A program made the position numbers and the translations under genes. From positions 434,001 through 498,000 of the forward strand of contig NZ_CP040020.1 of NCBI RefSeq assembly GCF_005280295.1: a DNA stretch of 64,000 nt, given 5' to 3'. Below the pieces are notes generated by a model. That model ran no database searches. It saw only the letters and a program-made list of their open reading frames with translations, and was not told the origin of the DNA. This stretch comes from Brevibacterium sp. CS2 (GTDB lineage: Bacteria > Actinomycetota > Actinomycetes > Actinomycetales > Brevibacteriaceae). Within the stretch, counting starts at the first letter, position 1, and each line of letters begins with the position of its first letter. Below are positions 44,973 to 57,506 of the stretch, in pieces.

Positions 44973-45974
44973 TCAGCTGCCGGCTTCGTCGTAGTAGCGC
45001 TGCGCACCCGGGTGGATGTCGGTGACGGTGACATCGGTCGCGTTCTCGAGCGTGATGTCCTTCGCCGCGTTGTGCGTGGCGTGCACCTGGTCGATGTTGT
45101 CGAAGATCGCCTTGGTGATGTCGTAGACCGCGTCCTCGCTGAGCTCGGGGCTGGCGAGCAGGAGGTTCGGGATGGTCAGGGTCTCCGCGGCCTCGGCGGT
45201 GTCGTAGACATCGGCGGGCACCTCGCCCTCCCCGAAGTAGTCGTAGTCGTTGAGCAGGGTCTCGCGCCCCTCACCGGTGATCGGCACGACCACGACGTCC
45301 TCGGTGGTCGACAGGTCGGTCACCGCGGAGTTCGGCAGCCCGCTGGTGACGAACGCCGCCTGCACCTGCCCGTTCTTCATCTGGTCGATCGCCTCGGCGT
45401 AGGACAGGTAGTCGGCGGTGAAGTCGTCGTAGCTCATGCCGTAGGCGTCGACGACGGTGCGGGCGTTGAGCTCGACGCCGGAGTTGATATCGCCCACGGA
45501 GACGCGCTTGCCGGCCAGGTCCTCGACGGATTCGATCCCGCTGCCCTCGACGGTGATGAGCTGGAGGTACTGGTCGTAGAGGCTCGCGATCGCCGGCAGG
45601 GAGTCGACCGCGCCGTTCTCCTCGAACGGGCCCGCGCCCTCGAGCGCCTGGGTCGTGGCATCGGCCATCGCGAAGGCGACCTCTGCGCCGCCCTCGGTGA
45701 GCAGGGTGATGTTCTCCACCGAGGCGCCGGTCGCCTACACCGAGGTGGCGGAGCCGAGCTGGTCGGCGAGCAGCTCGGACATGCCGGCCCCGACCTGGTA
45801 GTAGACGCCGGAGGATCCGCCGGTGGCGATGGTGATGAATTCGGTGCCGAGGTCGCCGCCGCCCTCGGCGGATCCGTCACCTCCGCCGCTGCCGCCGCTG
45901 CCGCCTCCGCAGGCGGAGAGGACGAGTGCGGCCGAGGCCAGTCCGGCGGTGAGAAGTGTGGTGCGAGTGCGCAT
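44973..45974 (-). pseudogene. TAXI-family solute receptor, interrupted by an amber codon
   Basis: The reading starts with a lipoprotein signal (LASAALVLSAC), a Gly/Ser linker and the TAXI core FITIATGGSSGVYYQVGAGM. It runs to LGSATSV, then TAG at 45735-45737, and continues in the same frame with ATGASVENITLLTEGGAEVAFAM and the rest of the receptor to 44973. Family members usually have a Gln or similar residue at this position (VQATGGSVEN-like), so one C-to-T change explains the stop. The receptor would be 333 residues. As read, the transporter lacks its binding protein unless the codon is read through or is a sequencing error. Confidence 0.85.
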
Positions 45975-46359
45975 GATGCGGTCCGCTGTCGACGTCGGTG
46001 TCAGTTGCGATCGGTGTCGGTTGCGACCGGATTCGGTTGCGGCCGGAGCCCGGTGCGATCACTGGGATCGCGCCGGATGTGTCCGGGTGCGTCGGTCACC
46101 ACTCACCCTATGAAGTAATCCCCGTCACACCCCGCAGACCTCCCGACCCGTTACGGAAGCGTTACGGCAGCGCGGGCGATACAGGCGGTGCGGGTGAAGC
46201 GGGCGGCGCACGATCGGACGGCGGGGACAGCACAGTCGGCCGGACGAGATCACTGCGCACAGCAGTCCGTGTGACTGCACCGCAGTCCGTGTGACCCGTC
46301 TCACCATGAGGGACCATCGCGCCGCTCCCCGCCGAACGTCTGTATGCTGGGCCCACGAA
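45975..46359. other. Intergenic region between the TAXI and rib transcription units
   Basis: This 385-bp stretch separates divergent genes and must hold both promoters. It contains loose direct repeats of a TCGGTGTCAGTTGCGA-like unit (about 45995-46045) and two copies of GCAGTCCGTGTGAC (about 46263-46294). I see no gene. Confidence 0.55.
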
Positions 46360-46486
46360 GTTCCGGGGACGGTGAGATTCCGTACCGGCGGTACAGTCCG
46401 CGAGCCGCTCGACCTGCAGCAGCAGGGAGATCCGGTTGACTCGGTGAGATTCCGAGACCGACAGTCAAAGTCTGGATGGGAGGAAC
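46360..46486 (+). promoter_or_regulatory. FMN riboswitch (RFN element)
   Basis: The conserved blocks appear in order: GGGGACGGTGAGATTCC, ACCGGCGGTACAGTCCGCGA, GTTGACTCGGTGAGATTCC, GAGACCGACAGTCAAAGTC and GGATGGGAGG. The closing stem is GTTCC (46360-46364) with GGAAC (46482-46486). It precedes ribD and should turn the rib operon off when FMN is plentiful. Confidence 0.96.
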
Positions 46487-46568
46487 TCGACGCGCACGGG
46501 TGTGCCGTCTCGACTTCGCAGTCGAACGCATCCCCTGCATTCATCGAACCGTTCGGTGACGATCCTCC

Positions 46569-46594
46569 CTCCTCCCGGTGCAGACCAGGAGGAG
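46569..46594 (+). promoter_or_regulatory. Shine-Dalgarno-sequestering hairpin of the FMN riboswitch
   Basis: CTCCTCC (46569-46575) is perfectly complementary to GGAGGAG (46588-46594), the ribosome binding site of the GTG start at 46598. This supports translational control and argues for GTG 46598 as the regulated ribD start. Confidence 0.8.
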
Positions 46595-46623
46595 ACAGTG
46601 GACGCAGACCGGACGGTTCCGTC

Positions 46624-46767
46624 GTTCCCGGAGACACAGGCGTTCCCGGAGGCCGGGGCATTCCCGGAGACACAGGCATTCCCTGAGACACGTGCGTTCC
46701 CCGGGACACGGGTGTTCCCCGGGACACGGTCACATGCAGGGACACGGGCATCACAGGAGGCGCGGGC
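46624..46767. repeat. In-frame tandem array, eight degenerate 18-bp units
   Basis: Unit GTTCCCGGAGACACAGGC. The eight units encode FPETQA, FPEAGA, FPETQA, FPETRA, FPGTRV, FPGTRS, HAGTRA and SQEARA at the N-terminus of RibD. The array fills the space between the riboswitch-controlled GTG start and the conserved enzyme. Confidence 0.92.
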
Positions 46768-47931
46768 GATGTCCGCCGCGCTCGAGGCGGCGGCCCGCGG
46801 GGAGCGCGGGGCCAACCCGCTCGTCGGCGCGGCGGTGCTCGCCGCGGACGGCACCGTGGTCACCGGCTGGCACCACGGCGCCGGCACGCCCCACGCCGAG
46901 GTCGACGCGGTGCAGCGCGCCCGCACGGCCGGCATCGACCTCTCCACCGCGACGATGGTCGTGACCCTCGAGCCCTGCAACCACACCGGGCGCAGCGGGC
47001 CCTGCTCTCAGTTCCTCCTCGACGCCGGGATCCGGCGCGTGGTCCACGCGATCGACGACCCCAACCCCCGTGCCTCCGGCGGTGCGGCCCATCTGCGCGC
47101 CCACGGGGTTGAGGTCGTCTCCGGCGTCCGGGCGGAGGAGGCCGAGCGGCTCAACGCCCGCTGGATCGCCGCCCAGCGCGCCGCGCGTCCCTATGTCACG
47201 CTCAAGCTCGCGCAGAGCCTCGACGGCCGGATCGCCGCCGCCGACGGCACGAGCCGGTGGATCACCTCGGCGGAGTCCCGCGCCCACGCCCACACCCTGC
47301 GCGCCCGGGTCGACGCGATCCTCGTGGGCACCGGCACCGCGCTCGCCGACGATCCGCGGCTCACCGCCCGCACCCGGGACGGGCGCCCCGCCGGGGCGCA
47401 GCCGCGCCCGGTGGTCATGGGGTTCCGCGAGCTCGCCGCCGGATCCCACCTCGCCCGCGATTTGCGCACCCTGCACCTGCGCACCCGCGACCCGCTCACC
47501 GCCCTGCGCGCACTCGCCGGCGCCGGGGTCGGGCACGTGCTCGTCGAGGGCGGGGCGCACATCGCCGGCGCGTTCCTCGCCGCCGGACTCGTCGACGAGC
47601 TCCACCTCTACACCGCCCCGATCCTGCTCGGCGACGGCCTGCCCGCCCTCGCCGGACTGGGCGTGGGGACGCTGACCGAGGCGCACCGCTTCGTCGCCGA
47701 CCCCGCCGGGCCCGCCGCACCCGCGCGACTCGGACCCGACACCTTCCACCGCCTCGTCCCCGCCGTTGCGCACGACGGCGAGCAGAGCACCGGCGACGAG
47801 GGAGCACGCACCCCGGCGGTCATCGCGGGGACCGGGGATCCGCCCCTCTCCCCCGCGCCCACCCCCTGCCGTCGCCCACGACCCGCCCCGCCTTTCGGCG
47901 CTCTACCTGTCGAGTCACTGAAGGAGCCACC

Positions 47932-50821
<2,890 letters not shown>

Positions 50822-50823
50822 CC

Positions 50824-50880
50824 CGAGAGTGCAATTTTTGATGGTTTCTGGGAAGAGATCCTCCAGAGATTGCACTCTCG
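50824..50880. terminator. Bidirectional hairpin after ribH
   Basis: CGAGAGTGCAAT (50824-50835) pairs perfectly with ATTGCACTCTCG (50869-50880), and TCTGG/CCAGA pairs inside. A TTTTT run follows the left arm. It separates ribH from the convergent hydrolase gene. Confidence 0.75.
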
Positions 50881-50905
50881 AGCAGCCGCCGGTGGGCCCG
50901 GAGCC

Positions 50906-51835
50906 TCACGTCAGGTAGTCGAACTCCCCGGACACCCAGGCGATGTAGCGCTGTGCCGACTCCTCGACCGCGGCCTTCCCGCCCGAGCGGAGCTGCTGGC
51001 CGAAATTGCCGTACATCCGGTCGAAGTCGAGGTCGGCCACGGCGTCGGCCATGCGCCGGACGACGGCGCCGGACAGCGGCAGGTAGTTGGGGAAGCTCCG
51101 CATGAAGGTCACCCATCCGCTGCGCACGACCGGGCTGATGGTGTCGCCACCGAGGAACACCCCGACGCCGTCCTCCGGCGAGCGCCACACCGCGATCGAG
51201 CTGCCGGAGAAATGCCCGCCGATCTGCCGCACGAGCACGCCCGGGACCGGCTCGATCTGCCGGTCGTACTCGACGAGCGGACTCGCGCCGGCACCCGCCT
51301 CGGCCGGCCCCTCCGCCTCGGCAGTCTCCGTGTCACCCGGCGCGCCCGTACCCGCCCCGACACCCGCATCCGCCCGGGTGCGGCGCTGCACCCAGCCGGC
51401 GTCCGCGCGGGACACGAACACCGGGGCGTCGTCGAAGGCCGCGCTCCACTCGAGCTGCATGCCGTACATGTGCGGGTGGCTCGCGACGATCGCCGCCACC
51501 CCGCCGAGCTCGGCCACTGCGGCGACCGCCTCGGCGTCGAGGTAGGGCGGGACGTCGAACAGCAGGTTCCCCTGTTCCGTCCGGGCGAGGTAGCAGGTCT
51601 GGCCGATGCCCAGGCGCGGCACCACGCGCAGCGCGTGCAGGCCGGGTTCGACCTCGCGGATCGTCACCGCGTGGCCGGCGGCTTCGAGCTCGGAGCGGCG
51701 CGCCCACTCCTGCCCCGAGCGCGGTACGAACTGGCGCTCGTCGGCGCAGACGGGACACACCTCGGGCACGGGCGCGGAGAACTCGACGCCGCAGGTGGCG
51801 CAGATCGTGACTTCGGCGGGCTGCCAGTTCGTCAT
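50906..51835 (-). CDS. MBL-fold hydrolase-like protein with N-terminal zinc ribbon
   Basis: The N-terminus has two CxxC pairs (TICATCGVEFSAP, VCPVCADERQFV), a rubredoxin-like zinc knuckle. The body follows the metallo-beta-lactamase fold (GNLLFDVPPYLDAEAVAAVA, GGVAAIVASHPHMYG, FLGGDTISPVV). The usual HxHxDH motif reads SHPHMYG, so the two-metal site is incomplete; this variant is known in related actinobacterial proteins. Low-complexity residues (about 165-190) interrupt the fold. Start ATG 51835 gives 309 residues. Function unknown. Confidence 0.82.
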   Translation of the reverse strand: MTNWQPAEVTICATCGVEFSAPVPEVCPVCADERQFVPRSGQEWARRSELEAAGHAVTIREVEPGLHALRVVPRLGIGQTCYLARTEQGNLLFDVPPYLDAEAVAAVAELGGVAAIVASHPHMYGMQLEWSAAFDDAPVFVSRADAGWVQRRTRADAGVGAGTGAPGDTETAEAEGPAEAGAGASPLVEYDRQIEPVPGVLVRQIGGHFSGSSIAVWRSPEDGVGVFLGGDTISPVVRSGWVTFMRSFPNYLPLSGAVVRRMADAVADLDFDRMYGNFGQQLRSGGKAAVEESAQRYIAWVSGEFDYLT

Positions 51836-51896
51836 GGTCCGAGTGTAGGCCCGGCCCCGGTTCCCGGTCATCGCCCGAGTGCCGAGTCCACTGCCC

Positions 51897-51981
51897 TGAG
51901 TGGCCTGCTGCGCTGAGCCGCCCACACCCCTGAGCCGCCCACACCCCTGAGCCGCCCACTGCAATGAGCCGCCTGCTGCGC
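51897..51981. repeat. Tandem array, five 17-bp units
   Basis: Unit TGAGCCGCCCACACCCC with variants, at 51897, 51914, 51931, 51948 and 51965. It lies in the 210-bp gap between the MBL-fold gene and the glycosyltransferase gene. Confidence 0.85.
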
Positions 51982-52045
51982 TGGGCCCGGCAACCCGCGC
52001 CCCTGTCACCCCTGCCGCCCCGAGCAGCCCCGCTACGCTGACCGT

Positions 52046-53359
52046 ATGCGGACCCTGATCTTCGCGCCGGTGACGTTCAATCTCGCCGAGACCACCCGGA
52101 TGATCGTCATCGCCCGGGCGCTCGGCCCCGAGTGGCGCGCGATCTTCCAGGTCTACGAGGACCCGTACACGCACCTCATCCGCGACGCCGGGTTCGAGGT
52201 GCGCAGGCTCGCCCCCGTGCTGACACCGGATCAGCAGGCGCAGGCGCTCGCGCTCGACCAGGGCCGCTCGATCCGCCACCCGTTCAGCACCCGGCTGGTG
52301 CGCGCCCGCGTCGCCGCCGAACGGCGCCTCATCCGACAGACCGAGGCCGAGGCGGTCGTCATGGGCACGAACGTCACCTCGCTGATCTCCGCCCGGGCCG
52401 AGGCGGTGCCGCTGTTCTACGCCGTTCCCTTCGCGCTCACCCGCCCGCACGTCGAGCAGACGGCCCGGTTGGGACTCGCCCCCGGGAGCGGTCCGCTGCC
52501 CGGCGCCGTCGATGCAGAGCCCGGCGTCCCCGATGCGGTGCCGGGCGCCCTCGATGCGGTGTCCAGTGCGGTGCGCGGTGCGCTCGATGCGGCGGGGTCG
52601 GCCGCCTTCCGGCTCGTCTACGACCGGCTGCCGATCGCGCCGCGCGCCTTCACCGCCGTCGCCCGGGAGGTCGGGGTCCCTCCCCTGCGCACCGGGGCCG
52701 CGCTGTTCGAGAACGACATCAACCTCCTCACCGTCATGGGTTCCGAGCTCGCCGGGTACTCCCTGCCGGCCGGGTACCGCCGGGTGGGGCCGATCTTCGC
52801 CGAGCTGCCCGGTGAGGTGCCCCCAGTGGTCCGGGAGCTCGCCGCCGGCCCGCGCCCGCTCGTATATCTGGCGCTCGGCTCCTCGGGAGACCGCCGCACC
52901 GTGCTCGCCGCCGTCGCATCGCTCGCCCGCCTCGACGTCGAGGTCGTCGCGCCCGTCCGGCACCTCCTCGAGCCCGGGGACGAGTCGGAGCTGCCGGAGC
53001 GCGTGCACCTGGTCGACCTGCTGCCGGCACACCGCCTGGGCGGGCTCGTCGACGCCGCGGTGATCCACGGCGGGCAGGGCACGGTGCAGACGGCGTGCGC
53101 CACCGGGGTGCCGTTTGTCGGGATGGGGATGCAGCCCGAGCAGTCGTGGAACATCGCGGTGTGCGCTCGGGATGGCAATGCCATCGCGCTCCCCCGCCGG
53201 GCCGCCGGGACCCGCAGGCTCACCGAAGCGGTCCGCGCGCTGCTCACGGACCCGCGCTACCGGCAGGCGGCGGACCGGGTGCAGGCGGAGTTCGCGGCGG
53301 AGGACGGAGCGGCGGCCGCGGTGGCCGCGATCGAAGAGGTGCTCGGCGCCGCCGGGTGA
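52046..53359 (+). CDS. Glycosyltransferase, MGT/UGT-like (GT1 fold)
   Basis: The 437-residue protein has the two-domain GT-B plan. The N-terminal half starts TLIFAPVTFNLAETTRMI. The donor-binding half has PLVYLALGSSGDRRT and DLLPAHRLGGLVDAAVIHGG, then GQGTVQTACATGVPFVGM and PEQSWN, matching the UDP-sugar-binding signature of macrolide-type glycosyltransferases. Residues about 150-180 are an Ala/Val/Asp-rich repeat (GAVDAEPGVPDAVPGALDAV). The acceptor is unknown; no natural-product genes are nearby. Confidence 0.87.
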   Translation: MRTLIFAPVTFNLAETTRMIVIARALGPEWRAIFQVYEDPYTHLIRDAGFEVRRLAPVLTPDQQAQALALDQGRSIRHPFSTRLVRARVAAERRLIRQTEAEAVVMGTNVTSLISARAEAVPLFYAVPFALTRPHVEQTARLGLAPGSGPLPGAVDAEPGVPDAVPGALDAVSSAVRGALDAAGSAAFRLVYDRLPIAPRAFTAVAREVGVPPLRTGAALFENDINLLTVMGSELAGYSLPAGYRRVGPIFAELPGEVPPVVRELAAGPRPLVYLALGSSGDRRTVLAAVASLARLDVEVVAPVRHLLEPGDESELPERVHLVDLLPAHRLGGLVDAAVIHGGQGTVQTACATGVPFVGMGMQPEQSWNIAVCARDGNAIALPRRAAGTRRLTEAVRALLTDPRYRQAADRVQAEFAAEDGAAAAVAAIEEVLGAAG

Positions 53360-53507
53360 GGAGTAGTCAGGCGAGGGGTCGTCAGTTGACGTCGCTCCCG
53401 AGGCGGGTGGCGCCGGGGTCGAGGTGGCCGGCGCCTCGGCGCCCTGTCCCACCTCGGCACCGTGTCCCACCTCGGGACCCGATCACAGATCACACCTCGG
53501 CGGCGGG

Positions 53508-54428
53508 TCAGCGCACCGTCCAGCGCGGCTCGCGCTTCTCGAAGAACGCGCGGATCCCCTCTTCCCGGTCGGGGGAAGCCCACAGGGTCTGCGAGGCGCG
53601 GTCGGTGAGCGGCCACAGCGGCTCCTCGGCGAGGTCGCGCGCCTCGATGAGCGCCCGGGTGGTCTCCGCGACGGCGACCGGGGAGTTCGCGGTGATGCGT
53701 CCGGCGAGCTCGAGCGCCCCGGCGAGCGCGTGCCCGGGCTCGGTCACCGTGTTGACGAGGCCGAGCTCGACGGCGCGCGGCGCGGAGATCGGGTCGCCGG
53801 TGAGGAGCATCTCGGTGGCGGCAGTGGCCGGCAGTTTTGCGGGGGTGCGGAAGAACGCACCGCAGTTCGCCACCACGCCGCGCTTGACCTCGGGCAGACC
53901 GAAGCGGGCGTCGCGGGCGGCGACGACGAGATCGCAGGCCAGCACCATCTCGAACCCGCCGCCGAGGGCGAATCCCTCCACCGCGGCGATGACGGGCACG
54001 CTGCGCCGGCGCCGGACGAAGCCGTAGGAGCCGCCGTCCGGGGTCTTCGGCGAGGTGCCCTCGCTGAGGTCGGTGCCGGCGGAGAAGTACCCGCCCGCCC
54101 CGGTGAGGACGATGACGCGGACGGAGGCGGTCGCCTCGGCGATGGCGAAGGCCCGGTCGAGCGCGTCGGCGAGCTCCTGGTTCACTGCGTTGCGCCGTTC
54201 GGCGCGGCGCAGCGTGAGCGTCATGATCCCGTCGTGGATCTCGACCTGCAGCGGGGCGTCGGAGGGGAACTCCCTGGTGGCAGCGCCCGAGGAGCCCGGC
54301 GACGACGTGTCGGTGGATGAGGCGCTGGTGGACGAGGCCCCTCGTGACGAGGCGTCCGCGGACGGGGAGCTCGATGGCGAAGTGTTCGATGGAGAGGAGT
54401 TCGATCGAGAGGTGCTGGGGTCGGACAC
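53508..54428 (-). CDS. Enoyl-CoA hydratase/isomerase family protein
   Basis: The crotonase fold is clear: ITLTLRRAERRNAVNQELAD-like start (here MTLTLRRAERRNAV), the oxyanion-hole segments AGGYFSAGTDLSEG and IAAVEGFALGGGFEMVLACD, and ARDARFGLPEVKRGV. Substrate is not predictable; such enzymes act in fatty acid or aromatic degradation. GTG 54428 has AAGGAGG 6-8 nt upstream and is preferred to the start at 54539. The first 45 residues are a Ser/Thr/Pro low-complexity extension (SNSSPSNTSPSSSPS). Length 306 residues. Confidence 0.88.
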   Translation of the reverse strand: MSDPSTSRSNSSPSNTSPSSSPSADASSRGASSTSASSTDTSSPGSSGAATREFPSDAPLQVEIHDGIMTLTLRRAERRNAVNQELADALDRAFAIAEATASVRVIVLTGAGGYFSAGTDLSEGTSPKTPDGGSYGFVRRRRSVPVIAAVEGFALGGGFEMVLACDLVVAARDARFGLPEVKRGVVANCGAFFRTPAKLPATAATEMLLTGDPISAPRAVELGLVNTVTEPGHALAGALELAGRITANSPVAVAETTRALIEARDLAEEPLWPLTDRASQTLWASPDREEGIRAFFEKREPRWTVR

Positions 54429-54531
54429 GGCAGACCTCCTTGTAGGCGTGAACGTCGTCAGTCTATCGGCACCGGTCATCAGGGCCTGGGCGTCTGCTGT
54501 CAGGTCTCGGGGACCGCGCCAGGTCGCACGC

Positions 54532-54594
54532 GCTGACATCGCAAACTCCGGCGAAAACGCTCTCAGGAACCTTCCGAGATCGAGGTCTCAGCGG
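54532..54594. repeat. Intergenic element, family 3, copy 2
   Basis: It begins GCTGACATC and ends GGTCTCAGC, which form imperfect arms, and its core is CTCAGGAACCTTCCGAGATC. It aligns with 57365-57425 over its length and with the core at 13336-13390. The right end includes the stop codon of the hydrolase gene. Confidence 0.75.
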
Positions 54595-55928
54595 GAGAGG
54601 ATCCGGTCAAGGGCGAGGTTCGCATCGATCAGCGGACCGACGAACCGGGACGGCCCCCCGGTGTGGTCGAGGTGCGCGAACCGCTCGGGGTTCCAGTCGA
54701 GCTCCGGCTCCCGCCCGGTGGCAACCGCCTCGGACGCGATGAGCAGCGCGCGCAGGTGGGTGTCGAGCGCGCTGTGCCCGTGCTCCGGCAGCGCGACGAG
54801 TCGACCCTGCGGTGCGAGGCGGACGATCTCCTCGGCCACGGGGCGGGGTGTGCGCAGGTCGCGGTCACCGGACAGCGCGACGACGGGGAAGTCGAAGCCC
54901 GGCAGCGCCGCCGGCAGGTCGTAGGGCTCGCCGACGTAGTCGGAGTACTGCGCCCGGATCGCCTCGAACTCGTGCGTCTGGTCGAAGATCCGGCCGTCGC
55001 CGGCGGCGAAGAAGCTCAGCTCGCGGAACGCGATCTCGCCGACGAGGTCGAACTCCATGAAGTAGGGCAGCCCGTCGCCCATGTCGCCGGAACCGGCCTT
55101 GTCGAGGAACGCGAGCGTGCGCTTCGCCCGGCCGAGCCTGACCTGGTTGAGGAAGCGGTCGAGCACCTGCGGCCCGGCGAACTCGAAGATGATCCGCACA
55201 TCGCGGCCGAGCGTGAGCTCGTCGACGTCGCCGGAGGTCACGAGGTCGTGGACCTTCGCCGCGAGCAGCCGTGTCTCCCGCGACCCCGCGGTGCCGTGGA
55301 ACAGCAGGTCGCGCGAGTACTCGCGGGCGACCTTCTCGCCCGTCGCGGCGAGCATCGGGGAGTCGAGGACGAGGCCCGCGACCCGTTCGGGGTGCTCGAC
55401 GGCGAAGGCCTGGGCGAGGTAGGTGCCGTAGGACGAGCCCACGATGACCGCCCGCTCGATGTGCTCGGCGTCGAGCACCGCAGCGATGTCCTCAGCGGCG
55501 AGCGCGACGGAAAGCGCCTCGCGGGGCAGGTCGTCTCCGTCGAGGTCGCGGCGGGAGAGCCCGACTCCGCGGTGCTCGATCATGATGACCTCGAGGCCGC
55601 GCGCCGCCGCCTGCTTCCGCACCTCACCGTAGGGCAGCGCCGAGGCGAGGCCGGGCCCGCCGGGGAGGATGACGAGGGGGAAGGACGCCGCGCCCGAGGC
55701 CGGCGCCACCGGGTCCGGTGACCTCCGATAGGTGTCCGGGCCGGTGCGCACGTAGTGGAGCTCGAACTCGGGCCCGGTCGAGGAGGCGGCTGGCGCCTCG
55801 GCGGGTGGTGGGGAGGACAGCGGAGATCCCGCCGCCGAGCGCGGGTCGCGGGTGCCGATCGGGCGGCGGATCGAGCGGAGGCCGGGCGTGCGCAGCGCCT
55901 GTCGGCGCATGGTCGCTGATCTGTCCAT
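54588..55928 (-). CDS. Alpha/beta hydrolase, proline iminopeptidase-like
   Basis: The 446-residue protein shows the S33-peptidase-like plan: the oxyanion region VILPGGPGLASAL, the nucleophile elbow VIVGSSYGTYLAQAF (Ser), LVLDSPMLA, the acid region VALSGDRDLRTPRP (Asp) and PEHGHSALDTHL (His). All triad residues are present. Such enzymes remove N-terminal proline or hydrolyse other small substrates. The N-terminus (about 50 residues) is Arg/Pro/Ser-rich and of uncertain start; ATG 55910 is an alternative. It is transcribed after the other hydrolase gene, 61 bp upstream. Confidence 0.86.
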   Translation of the reverse strand: MDRSATMRRQALRTPGLRSIRRPIGTRDPRSAAGSPLSSPPPAEAPAASSTGPEFELHYVRTGPDTYRRSPDPVAPASGAASFPLVILPGGPGLASALPYGEVRKQAAARGLEVIMIEHRGVGLSRRDLDGDDLPREALSVALAAEDIAAVLDAEHIERAVIVGSSYGTYLAQAFAVEHPERVAGLVLDSPMLAATGEKVAREYSRDLLFHGTAGSRETRLLAAKVHDLVTSGDVDELTLGRDVRIIFEFAGPQVLDRFLNQVRLGRAKRTLAFLDKAGSGDMGDGLPYFMEFDLVGEIAFRELSFFAAGDGRIFDQTHEFEAIRAQYSDYVGEPYDLPAALPGFDFPVVALSGDRDLRTPRPVAEEIVRLAPQGRLVALPEHGHSALDTHLRALLIASEAVATGREPELDWNPERFAHLDHTGGPSRFVGPLIDANLALDRILSR

Positions 55929-55989
55929 CCGGCCAGTCTAGGAGGTCGACCTGGACGGTGTTCGAGTGCGGCATCGGCGCCCGGCGGCC

Positions 55990-57177
55990 TCAGTCGAGGA
56001 GGTCGACCTCGCCCACGGTGTCGGCGGCGAACCCGCGGAGCAGCCGGGCATAGCGGCGAGGGTGCTCGAAGTGGAAGCTGTGTCCGGAGTCGACCCGCTC
56101 GAATCGCACGTCGGGGATGAGGTCGCGCGCCTGCTCCGCGTCCTCGCCGCTCATCGCCGCCATGAGCACGCCGTCCTCGTCGCGGAACCAATTGCAGTGG
56201 ATGAGGAGGGTGGGCGTGCTGATCGCGGCGAGAGTGAGCGCGTGGTCGAAATGGTCGTGGAAGCTGCCGTCGAAGAAGGCCTGTCCGAACCGCGGGTCGT
56301 AGTCGCCCATCCCGCGGAAGTACTCGTTGAGCACCGGCGGCATGAGCGCCCAGCGCACGGGCCGCGCGGGGTCGGCGGCTCGCTGGGCGAGTGCCTGGGC
56401 GCGCATGCGCGGGCCGAGGTCGCCGAACATGTCGAGCATGGGGGTGTGCTCGGCGTAGAAGGCGACGAAATCCGCGGCGCGCGGGCCTGCTTCGGACGGG
56501 TCTGCCGCGGGCTGGTCTGCCGCGGACGGATCTGCCGCAGGCGGACCGGGCGGGCCGGAGCCCGGGGAGTGCTGCGCGAGGTAGGCGTGGGCGGTGGTCG
56601 CCAGGTCGACGTGGTTCGCGGTCTTCTCCGCGGCCGGCAGCACCGAGGAGAAGAACGGAGGGTCCTCGAGCACGAGCGCGGCGACCACCTCGGGCCGGGA
56701 CGCGGCGAGCCAGGCGGCGATGAGCCCGCCCGAGGAGTGCCCGGAGACGATGGCCTGCTCGCCGACGACCCCGGCGATGAAGTCGGCGAACAGCTCCCCG
56801 AGCACCGCGCCGGAGTAGAGCTCGGGGTCGTGCTCGGACCCGCCGTGGCCGGGGATGTCGACGACGTAGACATGGAAGTCGCGGGAGAGGTCGCGCATGA
56901 CGCGGGCGTAGTTCCACAGGTCGCTCACCTGGCCGGGCAGGAGCACGAGAGCCGGGCCGGCGTCGGGGCCCTCGGCGAACCGGATCCCGTGTCCGTTGAT
57001 CATCGTCGTGCGGAGGGTGAAGCCGGCGCGTTCGGCGCGTGCCCGGTCGAGCCGGGCGTGGGTGGTGTTGCGGAGGACGTAGGTGCCGGCGGTGAGGGCG
57101 AGAACACCGGCGAGGGCCCCGGCGGTCCGGGCGGCGATCGGGAGGAGGCTGGACTTCGGGCGGGCGGTGGCCGACAT
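55990..57177 (-). CDS. Alpha/beta hydrolase with N-terminal membrane anchor
   Basis: An N-terminal hydrophobic helix (TAGALAGVLALTAGTYVL, about 18-35) is followed by an alpha/beta-hydrolase domain: LVLLPGQVSDLWNYARVM, VVDIPGHGGSEHDPEL, nucleophile elbow IVSGHSSGGLIAAWLA (Ser), and RVDSGHSFHFEHPR (His). An insertion with AADPS/AADQP pentapeptide repeats lies near residue 210. GAAAGG-like GAAAGGCCC precedes ATG 57177. The two adjacent hydrolases are not close paralogues. Substrate unknown. Confidence 0.86.
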   Translation of the reverse strand: MSATARPKSSLLPIAARTAGALAGVLALTAGTYVLRNTTHARLDRARAERAGFTLRTTMINGHGIRFAEGPDAGPALVLLPGQVSDLWNYARVMRDLSRDFHVYVVDIPGHGGSEHDPELYSGAVLGELFADFIAGVVGEQAIVSGHSSGGLIAAWLAASRPEVVAALVLEDPPFFSSVLPAAEKTANHVDLATTAHAYLAQHSPGSGPPGPPAADPSAADQPAADPSEAGPRAADFVAFYAEHTPMLDMFGDLGPRMRAQALAQRAADPARPVRWALMPPVLNEYFRGMGDYDPRFGQAFFDGSFHDHFDHALTLAAISTPTLLIHCNWFRDEDGVLMAAMSGEDAEQARDLIPDVRFERVDSGHSFHFEHPRRYARLLRGFAADTVGEVDLLD

Positions 57178-57364
57178 GGCGGGCCTTTCGCTGGAGATCG
57201 AGTCACGAGCAGACTATCGAACGCGAACCGGTCACGGATCGGGAATCGCGTCGGCCGCGAATCGGGGATGAGAACTCCCGCGGGTTGGACTTCGCACTCG
57301 GGGTGCAGCGGCCCGCGGGTTCGGCCCCGCACCGACCGTCAATCCTCGAACCGAGGCACCCCGC

Positions 57365-57425
57365 GCTGAAACCGCAGAGAACGGCGGATCGGCGCTCAGG
57401 GACCTTCCGAAATCGAGGTTTCAGC
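57365..57425. repeat. Intergenic element, family 3, copy 3
   Basis: Perfect 9-bp arms GCTGAAACC (57365-57373) and GGTTTCAGC (57417-57425) enclose GCGCTCAGGGACCTTCCGAA. It lies in the 329-bp gap between the hydrolase and the VOC gene, which has no gene and presumably holds both promoters. Confidence 0.8.
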
Positions 57426-57506
57426 ACGGGGCGGGAGGCGAACGCCGGGGAATGAGAGATGGCTCGCGGGGCTGACAGGACCGCGGCCCGGTGGCAGGCT
57501 GGGTGG

